From Acuticoccus mangrovi (GTDB lineage: Bacteria > Pseudomonadota > Alphaproteobacteria > Rhizobiales > Amorphaceae): 64,000 bases of DNA. The notes beneath the pieces are model-generated. The model made no database searches. It was not told the DNA's origin and was given only the letters and a program-made list of their open reading frames with translations. Position numbers and translations under genes: made by a program. The stretch is from positions 186,001 to 250,000 of the forward strand of contig NZ_JAEKJA010000003.1 in assembly GCF_016411865.1 (NCBI RefSeq). The letters are read 5' to 3'. Shown piece after piece: positions 7,819 to 18,857 of this stretch. Each line of letters opens with the position of its first letter. Position 1 is the stretch's first letter.

Positions 7819-10800
7819 ATGCCCGTGACCACCACCGCACAGCCGCCCTTCAAAGCCTCGCGCTACACGACGGGCGCCATCATCCTTCACTGGTGCATCG
7901 CGCTCCTGATCGTGCTGCAGCTCGCCGGCGGTCTCGCCATGACCGAGCTCCTCGCCCCGGGCGATCCGCTCCAGTACGACGCGTTCCAGCTCCATAAGAG
8001 CCTCGGCATCACCGTCCTGGTGCTCACCTTCGCGCGCATCCTGTGGCGCGGCTTCAATCCGCCGCCGCCCGAGCCTGCCTCGGTGAACCGCCTGGAACGC
8101 CACGTTTCGCACGTGGTGCACATGCTCTTCTATCTGCTCCTCGTGGTGATCCCGCTGTCGGGCTGGCTGCTCATCACTGTGGCACCGGTGCAGGTGGAGA
8201 CGATCCTCTACTTCCAGGACTGGCTGCCGTGGCCGAACCTTCCCGGCTTCGACGGCCTCGACGCCGCGGCGCGCCGGACCTTTTCCGAGGCCGTAGAGGA
8301 GGCGCACGCGATCCTCGCCTACGCCATGGCCGGCCTCCTCGCCCTCCATGTTGCCGGCGCGCTGAAGCATCATCTCGCCGACGGGCACTATATCGCCCGG
8401 ATGTCGCCGTTTGCGGGTGGCGACGGGCCGCGCCGCGCCTACGGGCAGGTCACGACCTGGCTCGCGACGATCGTCGTGACCGGCGGTGTGATCGTCGCCA
8501 CCACGGCCGCCCGCGCGCCCGCCGAACGCGACGAGGTCGCGAGCGTCTCGCCGGACCAGGCGGGCGTCCTCGGCTCGGGCGCCGCCATCGCTCCGGACGG
8601 TCAGCCGAACCTCTCCAAACCTGCGGCCTCGCTCGATGTAACCGCCGCGCCCGTCGCCGCGCCCGTCGCATCCGCACCCACCAATTCGGCACCCGTCGCG
8701 TCGGCGCCCATCGCGTCGGCGCCGGCGCGCTGGATCGTCGACCGGGAGGCGAGCCGCCTCGGCTTCGCCGTCACCTATTCCGGCAAGGAGGTGACCGGCG
8801 TCTTCGGCGACTGGTCGGCGGACATCCGCTTCGACCCCGCGAATCTCGCCGCCTCGTCCATCGCCGTGCGCGTGGCGCCGGGCTCGGCGAGCCTGTCGTC
8901 GAAGGCGATCAGCAGCGCCCAGCTCAACGGGCCGGACGGCTTCGCCACCGCCGATCACGCCAGCGCGGCGTTCGTCGCGGAGACGATCCGCGACACGGCG
9001 AGCGGCTACGTCGCCGAGGGCGAGCTGACGATCCGGGGCGTCGCCGCGCCGCAGTCCCTCCCCTTCGCGTTGGCGATCGACGGCGACACGGCCGAGGCGT
9101 CGGGCTCGCTAACGCTCGACCGCTTCGCCTACGGCATCGGCGCCGAGAGCGACGCGACGGGCGACTGGCTCGGCAAGGACGTGGTGGTATCGTTCGACCT
9201 CCTCGCCCACCGCCCGACGGCGGACGCCGCACCGACCACCGCCACCCCGGCTGCCGCCTCCCCCGCCGTCACGTCGTCTGCCGCCGAGCCCGCGGCATCC
9301 CCGGCTCCCCCCGCGTCGCCAACGACGGCGGTGCCGAGCGAGCCCGCCACCGCCGAGCCTCGAGGCGAACCGATCGCCACCGCCCCGGAGCCGACACCCG
9401 ACGCGACCACCGTCCCCTCGTCGATGCCAGGCCCCGGCGATGCAGGCGACGCCGTGCCGGCCGGGCCCGCGCCTCCCGCCGAGCCCGCCATCGAGCCCGA
9501 AGAATCGTCCGCAACCGCGGCGCCGACCGGCCCCACCGACGTGGAACCCGCCCCCACCTCGCCCGAACCCGGCACCGCGGCAACGCCCGTCTCCCCCGAG
9601 GCGGACGGCTCGGGCAACGCTGTGCCGACGGCGCCGACGGCGCCCCCGACTTCCCCCGAGCCGACGGGGCCGCCTACGGCCGCCACGCCGAGCGACCCCG
9701 GCGCCGCCGAACCGGATGCGGCCGCCTCGCCCGAGCCCCCCGCCGAGCCGGCACCCGCCGCGCCCGAGTCGGACAGCTCGACCGACAATGGCGGTGCCGC
9801 GCCCGAGGAACCCGCGGCATCACCAACGGCAGACCAGCCCGACGAGGATGGCATCGCCGAACCCGATGCCGCGCCGGCCGTCGCCGCGCCGGAGCCCACC
9901 ACCGACGCGACGCCCACCAGCCCCCCGACGGAGCGCTCCACCGGCGAAGACGAAGCGCCGTCGGCCATCCCCGCGGAGCCGCCTGCGGCCGTCGTGCCCG
10001 ACGAGCCGAGCACCCTCGAGCCTGAGGCCGAACCAGCCGCCACCTCGCCGGAGCCTGCTGCCGACGTAACACCAGCAACCTCCGAGGCGGAACGCACTGC
10101 CGAAGAGAGCGATGCCGTGCCGACCGGCCTCGCGACGCCCTCGCCGACAGCCGCCCCCGCGGAGCCGCCTGCGGCCGTCGTGCCCGACGAGCCGAGCACC
10201 CTCGAGCCTGAGGCCGAACCAGCCGCCACCTCGCCGGAGCCTGCTGCCGACGTAACACCAGCAACCTCCGAGGCGGAACGCACTGCCGAAGAGAGCGATG
10301 CCGTGCCGACCGGCCTCGCGACGCCCTCGCCGACAGCCGCCCCCGCGGAGCCGCCTGCGGCCGTCGTGCCCGACGAGCCGAGCACCCTCGAGCCTGAGGC
10401 CGAACCAGCCGCCACCTCGCCGGAGCCTGCTGCCGACGTAACACCAGCAACCTCCGAGGCGGAACGCACTGCCGAAGAGAGCGATGCCGTGCCGACCGGC
10501 CTCGCGACGCCCTCGCCGACAGCCGCCCCCGCGGAGCCGCCTGCGGCCGTCGTGCCCGACGAGCCGAGCACCCTCGAGCCTGAGGCCGAACCAGCCGCCA
10601 CCTCGCCGGAGCCTGCTGCCGACGTAACACCAGCAACCTCCGAGGCGGAACGCACTGCCGAAGAGAGCGATGCCGTGCCGACCGGCCTCGCGACGCCCTC
10701 GCCGACAGCCGCCCCCGCGGAGCCGCCTGCGGCCGTCGTGCCCGACGAGCCGAGCACCCTCGAGCCTGAGGCCGAACCAGCCACCACCTCGCCGGAGCCC

Positions 10801-11640
10801 GGGGCCGACGTGACGCCTGCCACGTCCGAGGCGGAACGCTCCGCCGAAGAGCGCGACGCCGTGCCGACCGGCCTCGCGACGCCCCCGCCGACAGCCACTC
10901 CCGCGGAGCCGCCTGCGGCCGTCGTGCCCGACGAGCCGAGCACCCTCGAGCCTGAGGCTGCGCCGGTCACTACATCGGCGGAGCCCGCGGCCGACGAGGT
11001 GTCCGTGACCTCCGAGGCAGAAGTCTCCGAGGAAGACGTCGCGGTGCCGGAAGAGCCCAGCGCTGCCGCGCCGGTCACCGCCTCCCCCGAGCCGATTGCC
11101 GAAGTGCCGCCGCTCATCACCGAAGGAGAGCGCTCGGGCGAGGAAGGCGCGGCCGAATCGGCCGAACCCGCAGCCTCTCCCGAGACCCCGGAGCCGCCCG
11201 CGGCCGACGCGCCCGATACGCCGGGCGCCACCGCGCCACACACCACCGGGCTCGATGCTGCGCCGACGACCGCCGCGCCGGAGCCCGTCGCCGAGAGGGC
11301 GCCTGCCGTAGCGGAAAGCCTCGGCGACGCAAGCGAGGGCGAGCCTACGGCATCGCCGGCGTCCGTCGAAGCCGTAGAGCCGACTGCGGGTGACCGAGCC
11401 GACGAGCCGGACACCGCCGGATCGAACGCAGCTCCCATCGACCTGCCCGAAACCGCCGGCGAAGCCGCGCCGGCCACGGGCGACGAGGGGGAGAGCCTCG
11501 ACGAGGCGGTCGAGGCGTCGGGTGAGGAGACCGGGCCGTCCGAGACGGTCCCCGCCGCACCGACGGGCCCGGAAGATGCCGCCACGGCGGACGGGAACGC
11601 GTCGGTGGACGATGATCCGGTGAGGCGTCCGCCGCTCTGA
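7819..11640 (+). CDS. Cytochrome b561 - YceI fusion with very long Pro/Ala/Glu-rich repetitive tail
   Basis: A ~1273-residue protein. Residues ~10-190 form a cytochrome b561 membrane domain of four helices, starting RYTTGAIILHWCIALL, with candidate haem-ligand histidines in ILHW, LHKSLG, HVSHVVHM and LALHVAG. A further hydrophobic segment near residue 230 leads into a YceI domain (about 295-460, opening RWIVDREASRLGFAV). The remaining ~800 residues are low-complexity, rich in Pro, Ala, Glu, Ser and Thr, with a 62-residue tandem repeat. The tail should be disordered and periplasmic. A GTG 33 bases upstream is an alternative start. The b561 domain probably passes electrons from membrane quinol to the YceI module; the tail may span the periplasm. 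Confidence 0.85.
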   Translation: MPVTTTAQPPFKASRYTTGAIILHWCIALLIVLQLAGGLAMTELLAPGDPLQYDAFQLHKSLGITVLVLTFARILWRGFNPPPPEPASVNRLERHVSHVVHMLFYLLLVVIPLSGWLLITVAPVQVETILYFQDWLPWPNLPGFDGLDAAARRTFSEAVEEAHAILAYAMAGLLALHVAGALKHHLADGHYIARMSPFAGGDGPRRAYGQVTTWLATIVVTGGVIVATTAARAPAERDEVASVSPDQAGVLGSGAAIAPDGQPNLSKPAASLDVTAAPVAAPVASAPTNSAPVASAPIASAPARWIVDREASRLGFAVTYSGKEVTGVFGDWSADIRFDPANLAASSIAVRVAPGSASLSSKAISSAQLNGPDGFATADHASAAFVAETIRDTASGYVAEGELTIRGVAAPQSLPFALAIDGDTAEASGSLTLDRFAYGIGAESDATGDWLGKDVVVSFDLLAHRPTADAAPTTATPAAASPAVTSSAAEPAASPAPPASPTTAVPSEPATAEPRGEPIATAPEPTPDATTVPSSMPGPGDAGDAVPAGPAPPAEPAIEPEESSATAAPTGPTDVEPAPTSPEPGTAATPVSPEADGSGNAVPTAPTAPPTSPEPTGPPTAATPSDPGAAEPDAAASPEPPAEPAPAAPESDSSTDNGGAAPEEPAASPTADQPDEDGIAEPDAAPAVAAPEPTTDATPTSPPTERSTGEDEAPSAIPAEPPAAVVPDEPSTLEPEAEPAATSPEPAADVTPATSEAERTAEESDAVPTGLATPSPTAAPAEPPAAVVPDEPSTLEPEAEPAATSPEPAADVTPATSEAERTAEESDAVPTGLATPSPTAAPAEPPAAVVPDEPSTLEPEAEPAATSPEPAADVTPATSEAERTAEESDAVPTGLATPSPTAAPAEPPAAVVPDEPSTLEPEAEPAATSPEPAADVTPATSEAERTAEESDAVPTGLATPSPTAAPAEPPAAVVPDEPSTLEPEAEPATTSPEPGADVTPATSEAERSAEERDAVPTGLATPPPTATPAEPPAAVVPDEPSTLEPEAAPVTTSAEPAADEVSVTSEAEVSEEDVAVPEEPSAAAPVTASPEPIAEVPPLITEGERSGEEGAAESAEPAASPETPEPPAADAPDTPGATAPHTTGLDAAPTTAAPEPVAERAPAVAESLGDASEGEPTASPASVEAVEPTAGDRADEPDTAGSNAAPIDLPETAGEAAPATGDEGESLDEAVEASGEETGPSETVPAAPTGPEDAATADGNASVDDDPVRRPPL
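9970..10950 (+). repeat. 186-bp in-frame tandem repeat array (about 5.3 copies)
   Basis: Landmark CCTGAGGC recurs at 10021, 10207, 10393, 10579, 10765 and 10951, exactly 186 bp apart. Each unit encodes 62 residues starting PAEPPAAVVPDEPSTLEPE. The first four copies look identical at the DNA level, the fifth has several synonymous and non-synonymous changes, and the sixth is only partial before the sequence diverges. Because 186 is a multiple of three, copy-number changes keep the frame. Near-identity suggests recent duplication or ongoing homogenisation. Confidence 0.95.
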
Positions 11641-11983
11641 CGGGGCAACGCCGCACCTTCCCGCTTGCCGATCGCGACGAGCGGCGTATCGTCGGCACAA
11701 TAGAGCACCAACTTCGGCGCCGCTCGGCGTCGCACGACGGGCGGTGCCAACCGGGCGAGACGATCGTCTCAATTCACTTCGAAGCGCTTCGGACGGGGGT
11801 AAAAGGCGAAATCGGGCGTTGAGGAGCATTCACATCGACTTGTGCGAAGCCCCCTTGCGCTTATATCTCGGCTGTGTACGGGGGCAGTCGCGCTCCGTTC
11901 AATCACGCGAACCGGGGACCGGTCTCGCGACAATCGACGGGACGCCTTTCGGGTCCCACCGGTCCGCCATGTAAGGAGAACCC
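11641..11983 (+). other. Intergenic region upstream of dnaK
   Basis: About 340 bases with no convincing gene. It holds the heat-shock-type promoter listed separately, a likely leader of roughly 110 bases, and a strong ribosome-binding site (TAAGGAGAAC) just before the dnaK ATG. No CIRCE inverted repeat for HrcA was found. Confidence 0.5.
11839..11866 (+). promoter_or_regulatory. Putative RpoH (sigma-32) promoter of dnaK
   Basis: CTTG at 11839-11842 is followed after 17 bases by CTTATAT at 11860-11866, matching the alphaproteobacterial heat-shock pattern CTTG-N17-CYTATNT. Its place ~110 bases before dnaK, a classic RpoH target, supports the call. The transcription start is not known from the sequence. 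Confidence 0.6.
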
Positions 11984-13891
<1,908 letters not shown>

Positions 13892-13909
13892 ACGCTCCTA
13901 TCCGCTAGA

Positions 13910-13938
13910 GGGTCGCGCCACCGGCGCGGCCCCTTTCT
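13910..13938 (+). terminator. Hairpin terminator/attenuator between dnaK and dnaJ
   Basis: GGGTCGCGCC (13910-13919) pairs with GGCGCGGCCC (13923-13932, one U-G pair) around ACC, followed by CTTTCT. This would partly terminate transcription and give more DnaK than DnaJ. Confidence 0.6.
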
Positions 13939-13976
13939 GATTACCACGGCGCTCGGCGCCCCAGCCCGAAGACCCC

Positions 13977-15113
13977 ATGGCCGCAACACACAAGCGCGAT
14001 TATTACGAGCTCCTCGGTGTCACGCGCTCGGTGGACGAGAAGGCGCTGAAGTCCGCCTACCGCAAGCTCGCCATGCAGTTCCACCCGGACCGCAATCCGG
14101 GCGATGCCGAGGCGGAGCTCAAGTTCAAGGAAGTCTCCGAAGCCTACGAGGTGCTGCGCGATCCGCAGAAGCGCTCCGCCTACGACCGCTTCGGCCACGC
14201 CGCCTTCGACGGGCGCGCCGGCGGCCCCGGCGGCGGCTTCGGCACCGACTTCGCGTCGGCGATGTCCGACATCTTCGACGAGTTCTTCGGCGGCGCGCGC
14301 ACCGGACGCGGCGGCGGTGGCCGCCAGCGCGGCTCCGACCTCCGCTTCAACCTCGAGATCAGCCTGGAGGACGCCTTCGCCGGCAAGACGGTGGAGATCA
14401 AGGTACCCACCTCCTCCACCTGCGAGGTCTGCGAGGGAACCGGCGCCAAGCCCGGCACGAGCCCGGTCACCTGCCCCACCTGCTCCGGGTCCGGCCGCAT
14501 CCGCGTCGCCCAAGGCTTCTTCACTCTGGAGCGCACCTGCGTGTCCTGTCAGGGCCGCGGCACGATCGTGCGCGATCCGTGCGAGAATTGCGGCGGCACG
14601 GGTCGAGTGGCGACCGAACGCGAGCTCTCCGTGAACATCCCCGCCGGCATCGAGGACGGCACCCGCATTCGCCTCGCCGGCGAGGGCGAAGCCGGCGTGA
14701 TGGGCGGTCCGCCGGGCGATCTCTACATCTTCCTGTCGATCCGACCGCACGACTTCTTCCAGCGCGAGGGCGCCGACCTCTACTGCCGCGTGCCCATCTC
14801 GATGGCGCGCGCCGCCCTCGGTGGCAGCGTGGAGGTGCCGACTATCAGTGGCGAGAAGTCGAAGGTCAAAATCCCCGAGGCAACCCAGACCGGACGCCAG
14901 TTCAGGCTCCGCGGCAAAGGCATGCCGGTGATGCGCTCGTCACAGACGGGCGACATGTATATTCAGGTCGTCGTGGAAACGCCGCAGAAGCTGACGCGCC
15001 GGCAGCGCGAGCTGCTCACCGAATTTGAGGAACTTTCTTCCACCGAGAATCATCCAGAAAGTCATGGGTTTTTCTCCCGCGCGAAGGAATTCTTCGATAA
15101 CCTGAGCCAGTAG
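13977..15113 (+). CDS. dnaJ: Co-chaperone DnaJ (Hsp40)
   Basis: A 378-residue type I Hsp40. The J domain has the HPD motif ([10 protein letters not shown], about residue 35) that stimulates DnaK ATPase. A Gly/Phe-rich linker (about 75-120) follows, then a zinc domain with four CxxCxGxG repeats ([32 protein letters not shown]) and the C-terminal substrate-binding domains. It lies downstream of dnaK in the same direction and is followed by pmtA, the gene order found in rhizobial genomes. Confidence 0.98.
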   Translation: MAATHKRDYYELLGVTRSVDEKALKSAYRKLAMQFHPDRNPGDAEAELKFKEVSEAYEVLRDPQKRSAYDRFGHAAFDGRAGGPGGGFGTDFASAMSDIFDEFFGGARTGRGGGGRQRGSDLRFNLEISLEDAFAGKTVEIKVPTSSTCEVCEGTGAKPGTSPVTCPTCSGSGRIRVAQGFFTLERTCVSCQGRGTIVRDPCENCGGTGRVATERELSVNIPAGIEDGTRIRLAGEGEAGVMGGPPGDLYIFLSIRPHDFFQREGADLYCRVPISMARAALGGSVEVPTISGEKSKVKIPEATQTGRQFRLRGKGMPVMRSSQTGDMYIQVVVETPQKLTRRQRELLTEFEELSSTENHPESHGFFSRAKEFFDNLSQ

Positions 15114-15159
15114 CGCTCGCCTTCCTCCTGCGCCATGGTGGCGCGCCTCGGAGCCGTAG

Positions 15160-15960
15160 ATGAACGACCACAAACGCCCCCACGCGAAAGCGATCGATGT
15201 CCCCGTCAGTGACACCGTCGACAGTCACGAGGACATATTGGTTGGGGGCGATCGAAGCCCGAACCGGCGTGAGCTTCGCCTGCTCAAAGAGCTGAAATTC
15301 CTGGCGCGGCGCGCCGAAGGTGAGATGCGCCCGTCCTCCTCGGCGCGGGAGAAGGCGAAGAAGCTGCAGCTCAAGGTGATCGACGAGGCGCGCTTCCTGC
15401 GCAACTGGGCCGGCAATCCGCTGAAGACCGGCGCCGTCGCCCCGTCGGGCCAGGAGCTCTCCCGCCTGATGGCCCACTTCGTCGAGGCCGATCGGCCGGG
15501 CGTCATCGTGGAGCTCGGGCCGGGCACCGGCGCCGTGACCCAGGCGCTGGTCGAGCGCGGCGTCGACGAGGAGCGTCTGGTGCTCATCGAGTATTCGCCG
15601 GACTTCTGCACCCTCCTGCGCGAACGCTTTCCCAAGGCGCGCATCCTGTGCGGCAACGCCTACGCCCTCGGCGAGGTGATGGCCGAGCTCGGCAACCCGC
15701 CCATCGCCTCGGTGATCTCCGGCCTTCCCCTCTTCACCCGGCCGCTGCCCGAGCGCCAGGCCCTCCTTGCCGACGCCATGCGGCTGATGGGTCCGGGCGC
15801 CCCCTTCATCCAGTTCTCCTACGCGCTGGTGCCGCCGGTGAAGCGCGCCATGGGCTACACCATCTCGCGCACCCGCTGGGTGCTCGCCAACCTGCCGCCG
15901 GCCCGCGTCTGGCTCTATCGCGCCGTGGTGTCCGAGACCGCCTCCCCCGCCACCGCCTGA
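15160..15960 (+). CDS. pmtA: PmtA-type phospholipid N-methyltransferase
   Basis: A 266-residue SAM-dependent methyltransferase. After a polar N-terminal ~60 residues it has FLRNWAGNPLKTGAVAPSG, then SAM motif I (VIVELGPGTGAVTQAL), an acidic motif II (LVLIEYSPDF) and the family-typical SVISGLPLFTRP and ALVPPVKRAMGY. This matches the Sinorhizobium-type phosphatidylethanolamine N-methyltransferase, which makes phosphatidylcholine by successive methylation at the inner membrane. Its place directly after dnaJ is the same as in rhizobia. A related rRNA-dimethyltransferase-like annotation is possible from motif I alone but fits less well. Confidence 0.85.
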   Translation: MNDHKRPHAKAIDVPVSDTVDSHEDILVGGDRSPNRRELRLLKELKFLARRAEGEMRPSSSAREKAKKLQLKVIDEARFLRNWAGNPLKTGAVAPSGQELSRLMAHFVEADRPGVIVELGPGTGAVTQALVERGVDEERLVLIEYSPDFCTLLRERFPKARILCGNAYALGEVMAELGNPPIASVISGLPLFTRPLPERQALLADAMRLMGPGAPFIQFSYALVPPVKRAMGYTISRTRWVLANLPPARVWLYRAVVSETASPATA

Positions 15961-16009
15961 CGCGTTCGCCCACCTCCCTCCCCCTCAGCCACGCACCGTC
16001 AACGCCGGC

Positions 16010-16969
16010 CTAGAGCTCCGCCGCCAGCGGAAAGTGGCAGGCGCTCAGCTGATCCGCCTTGCCCCCTCTCGGCACCAGCCGCGGGTCCTCGCTGCGGCAG
16101 ACGTTCGCAGCGCGCGGACAGCGGGGCGCGAAAGCGCAGCCCTCCGGCGGATCGTAAGGGTCGGGAAGCTCGGCGCTGGCGTCGTCGACGACCCTCAGGG
16201 GTCGTCCCGGCGCGGGGGCGGAGCGCAGCAAAAGGTCGGTGTAGGGGTGCTGCGCCCGACCGAACACCGCCGCGGCCGGGCCGATCTCCACCACCTTGCC
16301 GAAATAGAGCACCGCCACGCGGTCGCTCACCATCTCCACCACCGACAGGTCGTGGCTGATGAAGACGTAGGTGAGGCCGAAGCGCCGTTTCAGGTCGGCG
16401 AGCAGGTTGATCACCTGCGCCTGCATCGAGACGTCGAGCGCGGAGACCGGCTCGTCGAGCACCACCAGCGACGGCTCGGCCGCGAGCGCCCGCGCGATGC
16501 CGACGCGTTGGGCCTGCCCGCCGGACAGTTCGTGCGGATAGCGCTCGGCGAAGGTGGCGTCGAGGCTCACCGCGTCGAGCAGCGCGCCGATGCGCTCCTC
16601 CCGCTGCCGCCGGTCGAGGCCGGCGAGGCGCTTCAGCGGCACCGCCAGGATTGCCCCGATCCGCTTGCGCGGATTGAGGGCCGCCATCGAGTCCTGAAAG
16701 ACATATTGGACGGTGCGGGCGAGGCGACCCCCGCCCACACCCGCGACGTGCAGCGTACCGTCGGTCGGCACGTCGAGGCCCACCATCATGCGCGCGATCG
16801 TCGACTTGCCGCAGCCCGATTCGCCGACGATGCCGAGCGTCTCGCCGCGCATGACGTCGAAGCTCACGCCACGCACCGCGTGCACCTGCGGCCGCGGGTT
16901 GCCGAAGAGGGTATGGCCGCCGCCGAAGCGCCGCGTGACGTCGCGCACCTCGACCAACGGGTCAGACAT
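16010..16969 (-). CDS. Peptide/nickel-type ABC transporter ATP-binding protein (DppF/OppF-like)
   Basis: A 319-residue ATPase with Walker A GESGCGKST, the ABC signature LSGGQAQRVGIARAL, Walker B LVVLDEPVSALD and the H-loop FISHDLSVV. The C-terminal oligopeptide-transporter extension has its Cys cluster (GCAFAPRCPRAANVC). It is the last gene of the operon; its ATG overlaps the end of the permease-ATPase gene by 8 bases. It is predicted to form the ATPase pair with that fused ATPase and power uptake of the solute bound by the operon's periplasmic protein. Confidence 0.92.
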   Translation of the reverse strand: MSDPLVEVRDVTRRFGGGHTLFGNPRPQVHAVRGVSFDVMRGETLGIVGESGCGKSTIARMMVGLDVPTDGTLHVAGVGGGRLARTVQYVFQDSMAALNPRKRIGAILAVPLKRLAGLDRRQREERIGALLDAVSLDATFAERYPHELSGGQAQRVGIARALAAEPSLVVLDEPVSALDVSMQAQVINLLADLKRRFGLTYVFISHDLSVVEMVSDRVAVLYFGKVVEIGPAAAVFGRAQHPYTDLLLRSAPAPGRPLRVVDDASAELPDPYDPPEGCAFAPRCPRAANVCRSEDPRLVPRGGKADQLSACHFPLAAEL

Positions 16970-18857
16970 GGCCGGCTCCGACGAGGGGGAAGAGGCAGCG
17001 CGCCGTCCGACCCGCCGCCAGCTCGCGCACGGCGACGGGCGCCTCGCGGCAGACGGGCGCGACGCTCGGGCAGCGCGGCGCGAAGGCGCAGCCCTTGGGC
17101 AGCGCGCCGGGCGGCGGGGGGCGGCCCTCGATGGCGTCGAGCCGGCGCTCCGGTTCCCCCAGCACGGGCACGCAGTCGACGAGGCGGCGCGTATAGGGAT
17201 GCGCGGGAGCGGCGAGCACCGCCTCGGTGCGGCCGGTCTCGACGATCTCCCCGGCATACATCACCGCCACGCGGTCGCAGAGCGCGGACACCACGCCGAA
17301 ATCGTGGGTGATGAAGAGCACCGCCGCGTTCTTCTCCTGCCGCAGCCGGTTGAGAAGGGTCAGCACCTCCGCCTGCACCGTCACGTCGAGCGCGGTGGTG
17401 GGCTCGTCGGCGACGACGAGGTCGGCGTCGTTGGCGAGCGCCATCGCGATCGCCACGCGCTGGCGCATGCCGCCCGAGAGTTCGTGTGGGTAGGCCTCGA
17501 GCCGCAGACGCGGGTTCGGGATGCGCACGAGCGCGAGGAGATCCGCCGCCTCCTGCCGAGCGGTGCGCCGGCGGAGGGGGCGGTGGGCGCGGATCGCTTC
17601 GATCAGCTGGTCGCCGATCGTGAAGAGCGGATGCAGCGTCGAAAGCGGGTCCTGGAAGACGTGGGCGACGGCGCTGCCGCGCATGCGGCGGATCTCGCCG
17701 TCGGACAGGGCGAAGAGATCGCGGCCGCGGAAGAAGGCCGCGCCGCCGCCGATCCGCCCCGGCGGCGATGGCACGAGCCCCATGATCGACATCGCGGTGA
17801 CCGATTTGCCCGACCCCGATTCGCCGACGAGGCCGAGACACTCGCCCTCGCCGATCAGAAGATCGACGTCGCGCACCGCCGCCACCTCGCGGCCGCCGAG
17901 GCCGAAGAGCGTGCGCAGCCCCTTAAGCTCCAGCACCGCCGCCGGCGTGGTGGCGACCGGTGCGTCGGCCCGCTCCACCCGTGTTCTGGCCGACGGGCGG
18001 GCGAGCGCGCCGGACTTGAGGCGCGGGTCGAGCACGTCGCGCACCCCGTCGCCGACGAGATTGATGCTCATCACCAACACGAAGATCATCAGCCCCGGCA
18101 CCACCGAGACGTGCGGAGCATTGAACAGCACCTTGCGCCCCTCCCCCAGCATCGATCCGAGGTCGGCCTGGGGTGGCTGCGCGCCGAGGCCGAGGAAGGA
18201 GAGGCCCGCCGTCTCCAGGATCATCCAGCCGACGGTGGTCGACATGGTGACGACGATGACGGGCATCACGTTGGGCAGCACCTCGGCGAAGAGGACCTCC
18301 GGGCCGCTCTGGCCGGACAGGCGCGCCGCGTCCACGAACTCGCGCCGCGACAGGCCGAGCGCCATGCCGCGCACATTGCGGGCGAAGAAGGGGACGTTGA
18401 CGACGGCGATGGCGTAGAGGGCGTTGAGAAGCCCCGGCCCGAGCACCGCCACGATGGCGAGCGCCAGGAGGATGTAGGGAAAGGCCATCACCATGTCGAT
18501 GCCGCGCATCAGCAGCCCGTCGATGCGCCCGCCCACGAAGCCCGCCACGAGGCCGATTGCCGAGCCGACCATGGCGGCGATGGCCGTCGCCGAGATTCCG
18601 ACCATGAGGCTCACCCTGGTGCCCCAGACGAGCCGGGCGAGGATGTCGCGGCCGAGCGCGTCGGTGCCGAGGAGATGGTCCGGGGAGAAGGGGCGCATCA
18701 GTCGGTCGGCGGGGGCGGTCGCGTTGGGATCGGCGAGCGGCAGGACGGGAGCGAGAAGCGCCACCGCCACGATGAGGGCGAGGAGCGCGACACCGGCGGC
18801 CGCGAGGCGGTTGTTGAGGAGGAGGCTCACGGCGCCCGAGCGCCCGGCGTTCGCCAT
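16962..18857 (-). CDS. ABC transporter permease-ATPase fusion (DppC-DppD type)
   Basis: A 631-residue fusion. Residues 1-~290 are a DppC-like permease: one N-terminal helix, then a binding-protein-dependent permease domain with LLGTDALGRDILARLVWG and the EAA-like loop EFVDAARLSGQSGPEVLFAEVLPN. From about residue 315 a complete ATPase follows, with Walker A GESGSGKSVTAMSIMG, signature LSGGMRQRVAIAMAL, Walker B LVVADEPTTALD and a C-terminal Cys cluster. The linker between them is short. Its start overlaps the stop codon of the preceding permease by one base (TGATG). Such fusions are known in this transporter class. The window has no separate DppD gene, so the fusion is the functional replacement. 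Confidence 0.9.
   Translation of the reverse strand: MANAGRSGAVSLLLNNRLAAAGVALLALIVAVALLAPVLPLADPNATAPADRLMRPFSPDHLLGTDALGRDILARLVWGTRVSLMVGISATAIAAMVGSAIGLVAGFVGGRIDGLLMRGIDMVMAFPYILLALAIVAVLGPGLLNALYAIAVVNVPFFARNVRGMALGLSRREFVDAARLSGQSGPEVLFAEVLPNVMPVIVVTMSTTVGWMILETAGLSFLGLGAQPPQADLGSMLGEGRKVLFNAPHVSVVPGLMIFVLVMSINLVGDGVRDVLDPRLKSGALARPSARTRVERADAPVATTPAAVLELKGLRTLFGLGGREVAAVRDVDLLIGEGECLGLVGESGSGKSVTAMSIMGLVPSPPGRIGGGAAFFRGRDLFALSDGEIRRMRGSAVAHVFQDPLSTLHPLFTIGDQLIEAIRAHRPLRRRTARQEAADLLALVRIPNPRLRLEAYPHELSGGMRQRVAIAMALANDADLVVADEPTTALDVTVQAEVLTLLNRLRQEKNAAVLFITHDFGVVSALCDRVAVMYAGEIVETGRTEAVLAAPAHPYTRRLVDCVPVLGEPERRLDAIEGRPPPPGALPKGCAFAPRCPSVAPVCREAPVAVRELAAGRTARCLFPLVGAGHV

Noticed and set aside
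9129-11750. Long antisense open frame (over 800 codons) opposite the repetitive tail
   Set aside because: It mirrors the low-complexity GC-rich repeat; the translation is Ser/Gly/Val-rich with no domain, and the plus-strand frame continues a real b561-YceI protein.
11641-11983. HrcA/CIRCE control of dnaK
   Set aside because: No TTAGCACTC-type inverted repeat was found; the RpoH-like promoter explains heat-shock control.
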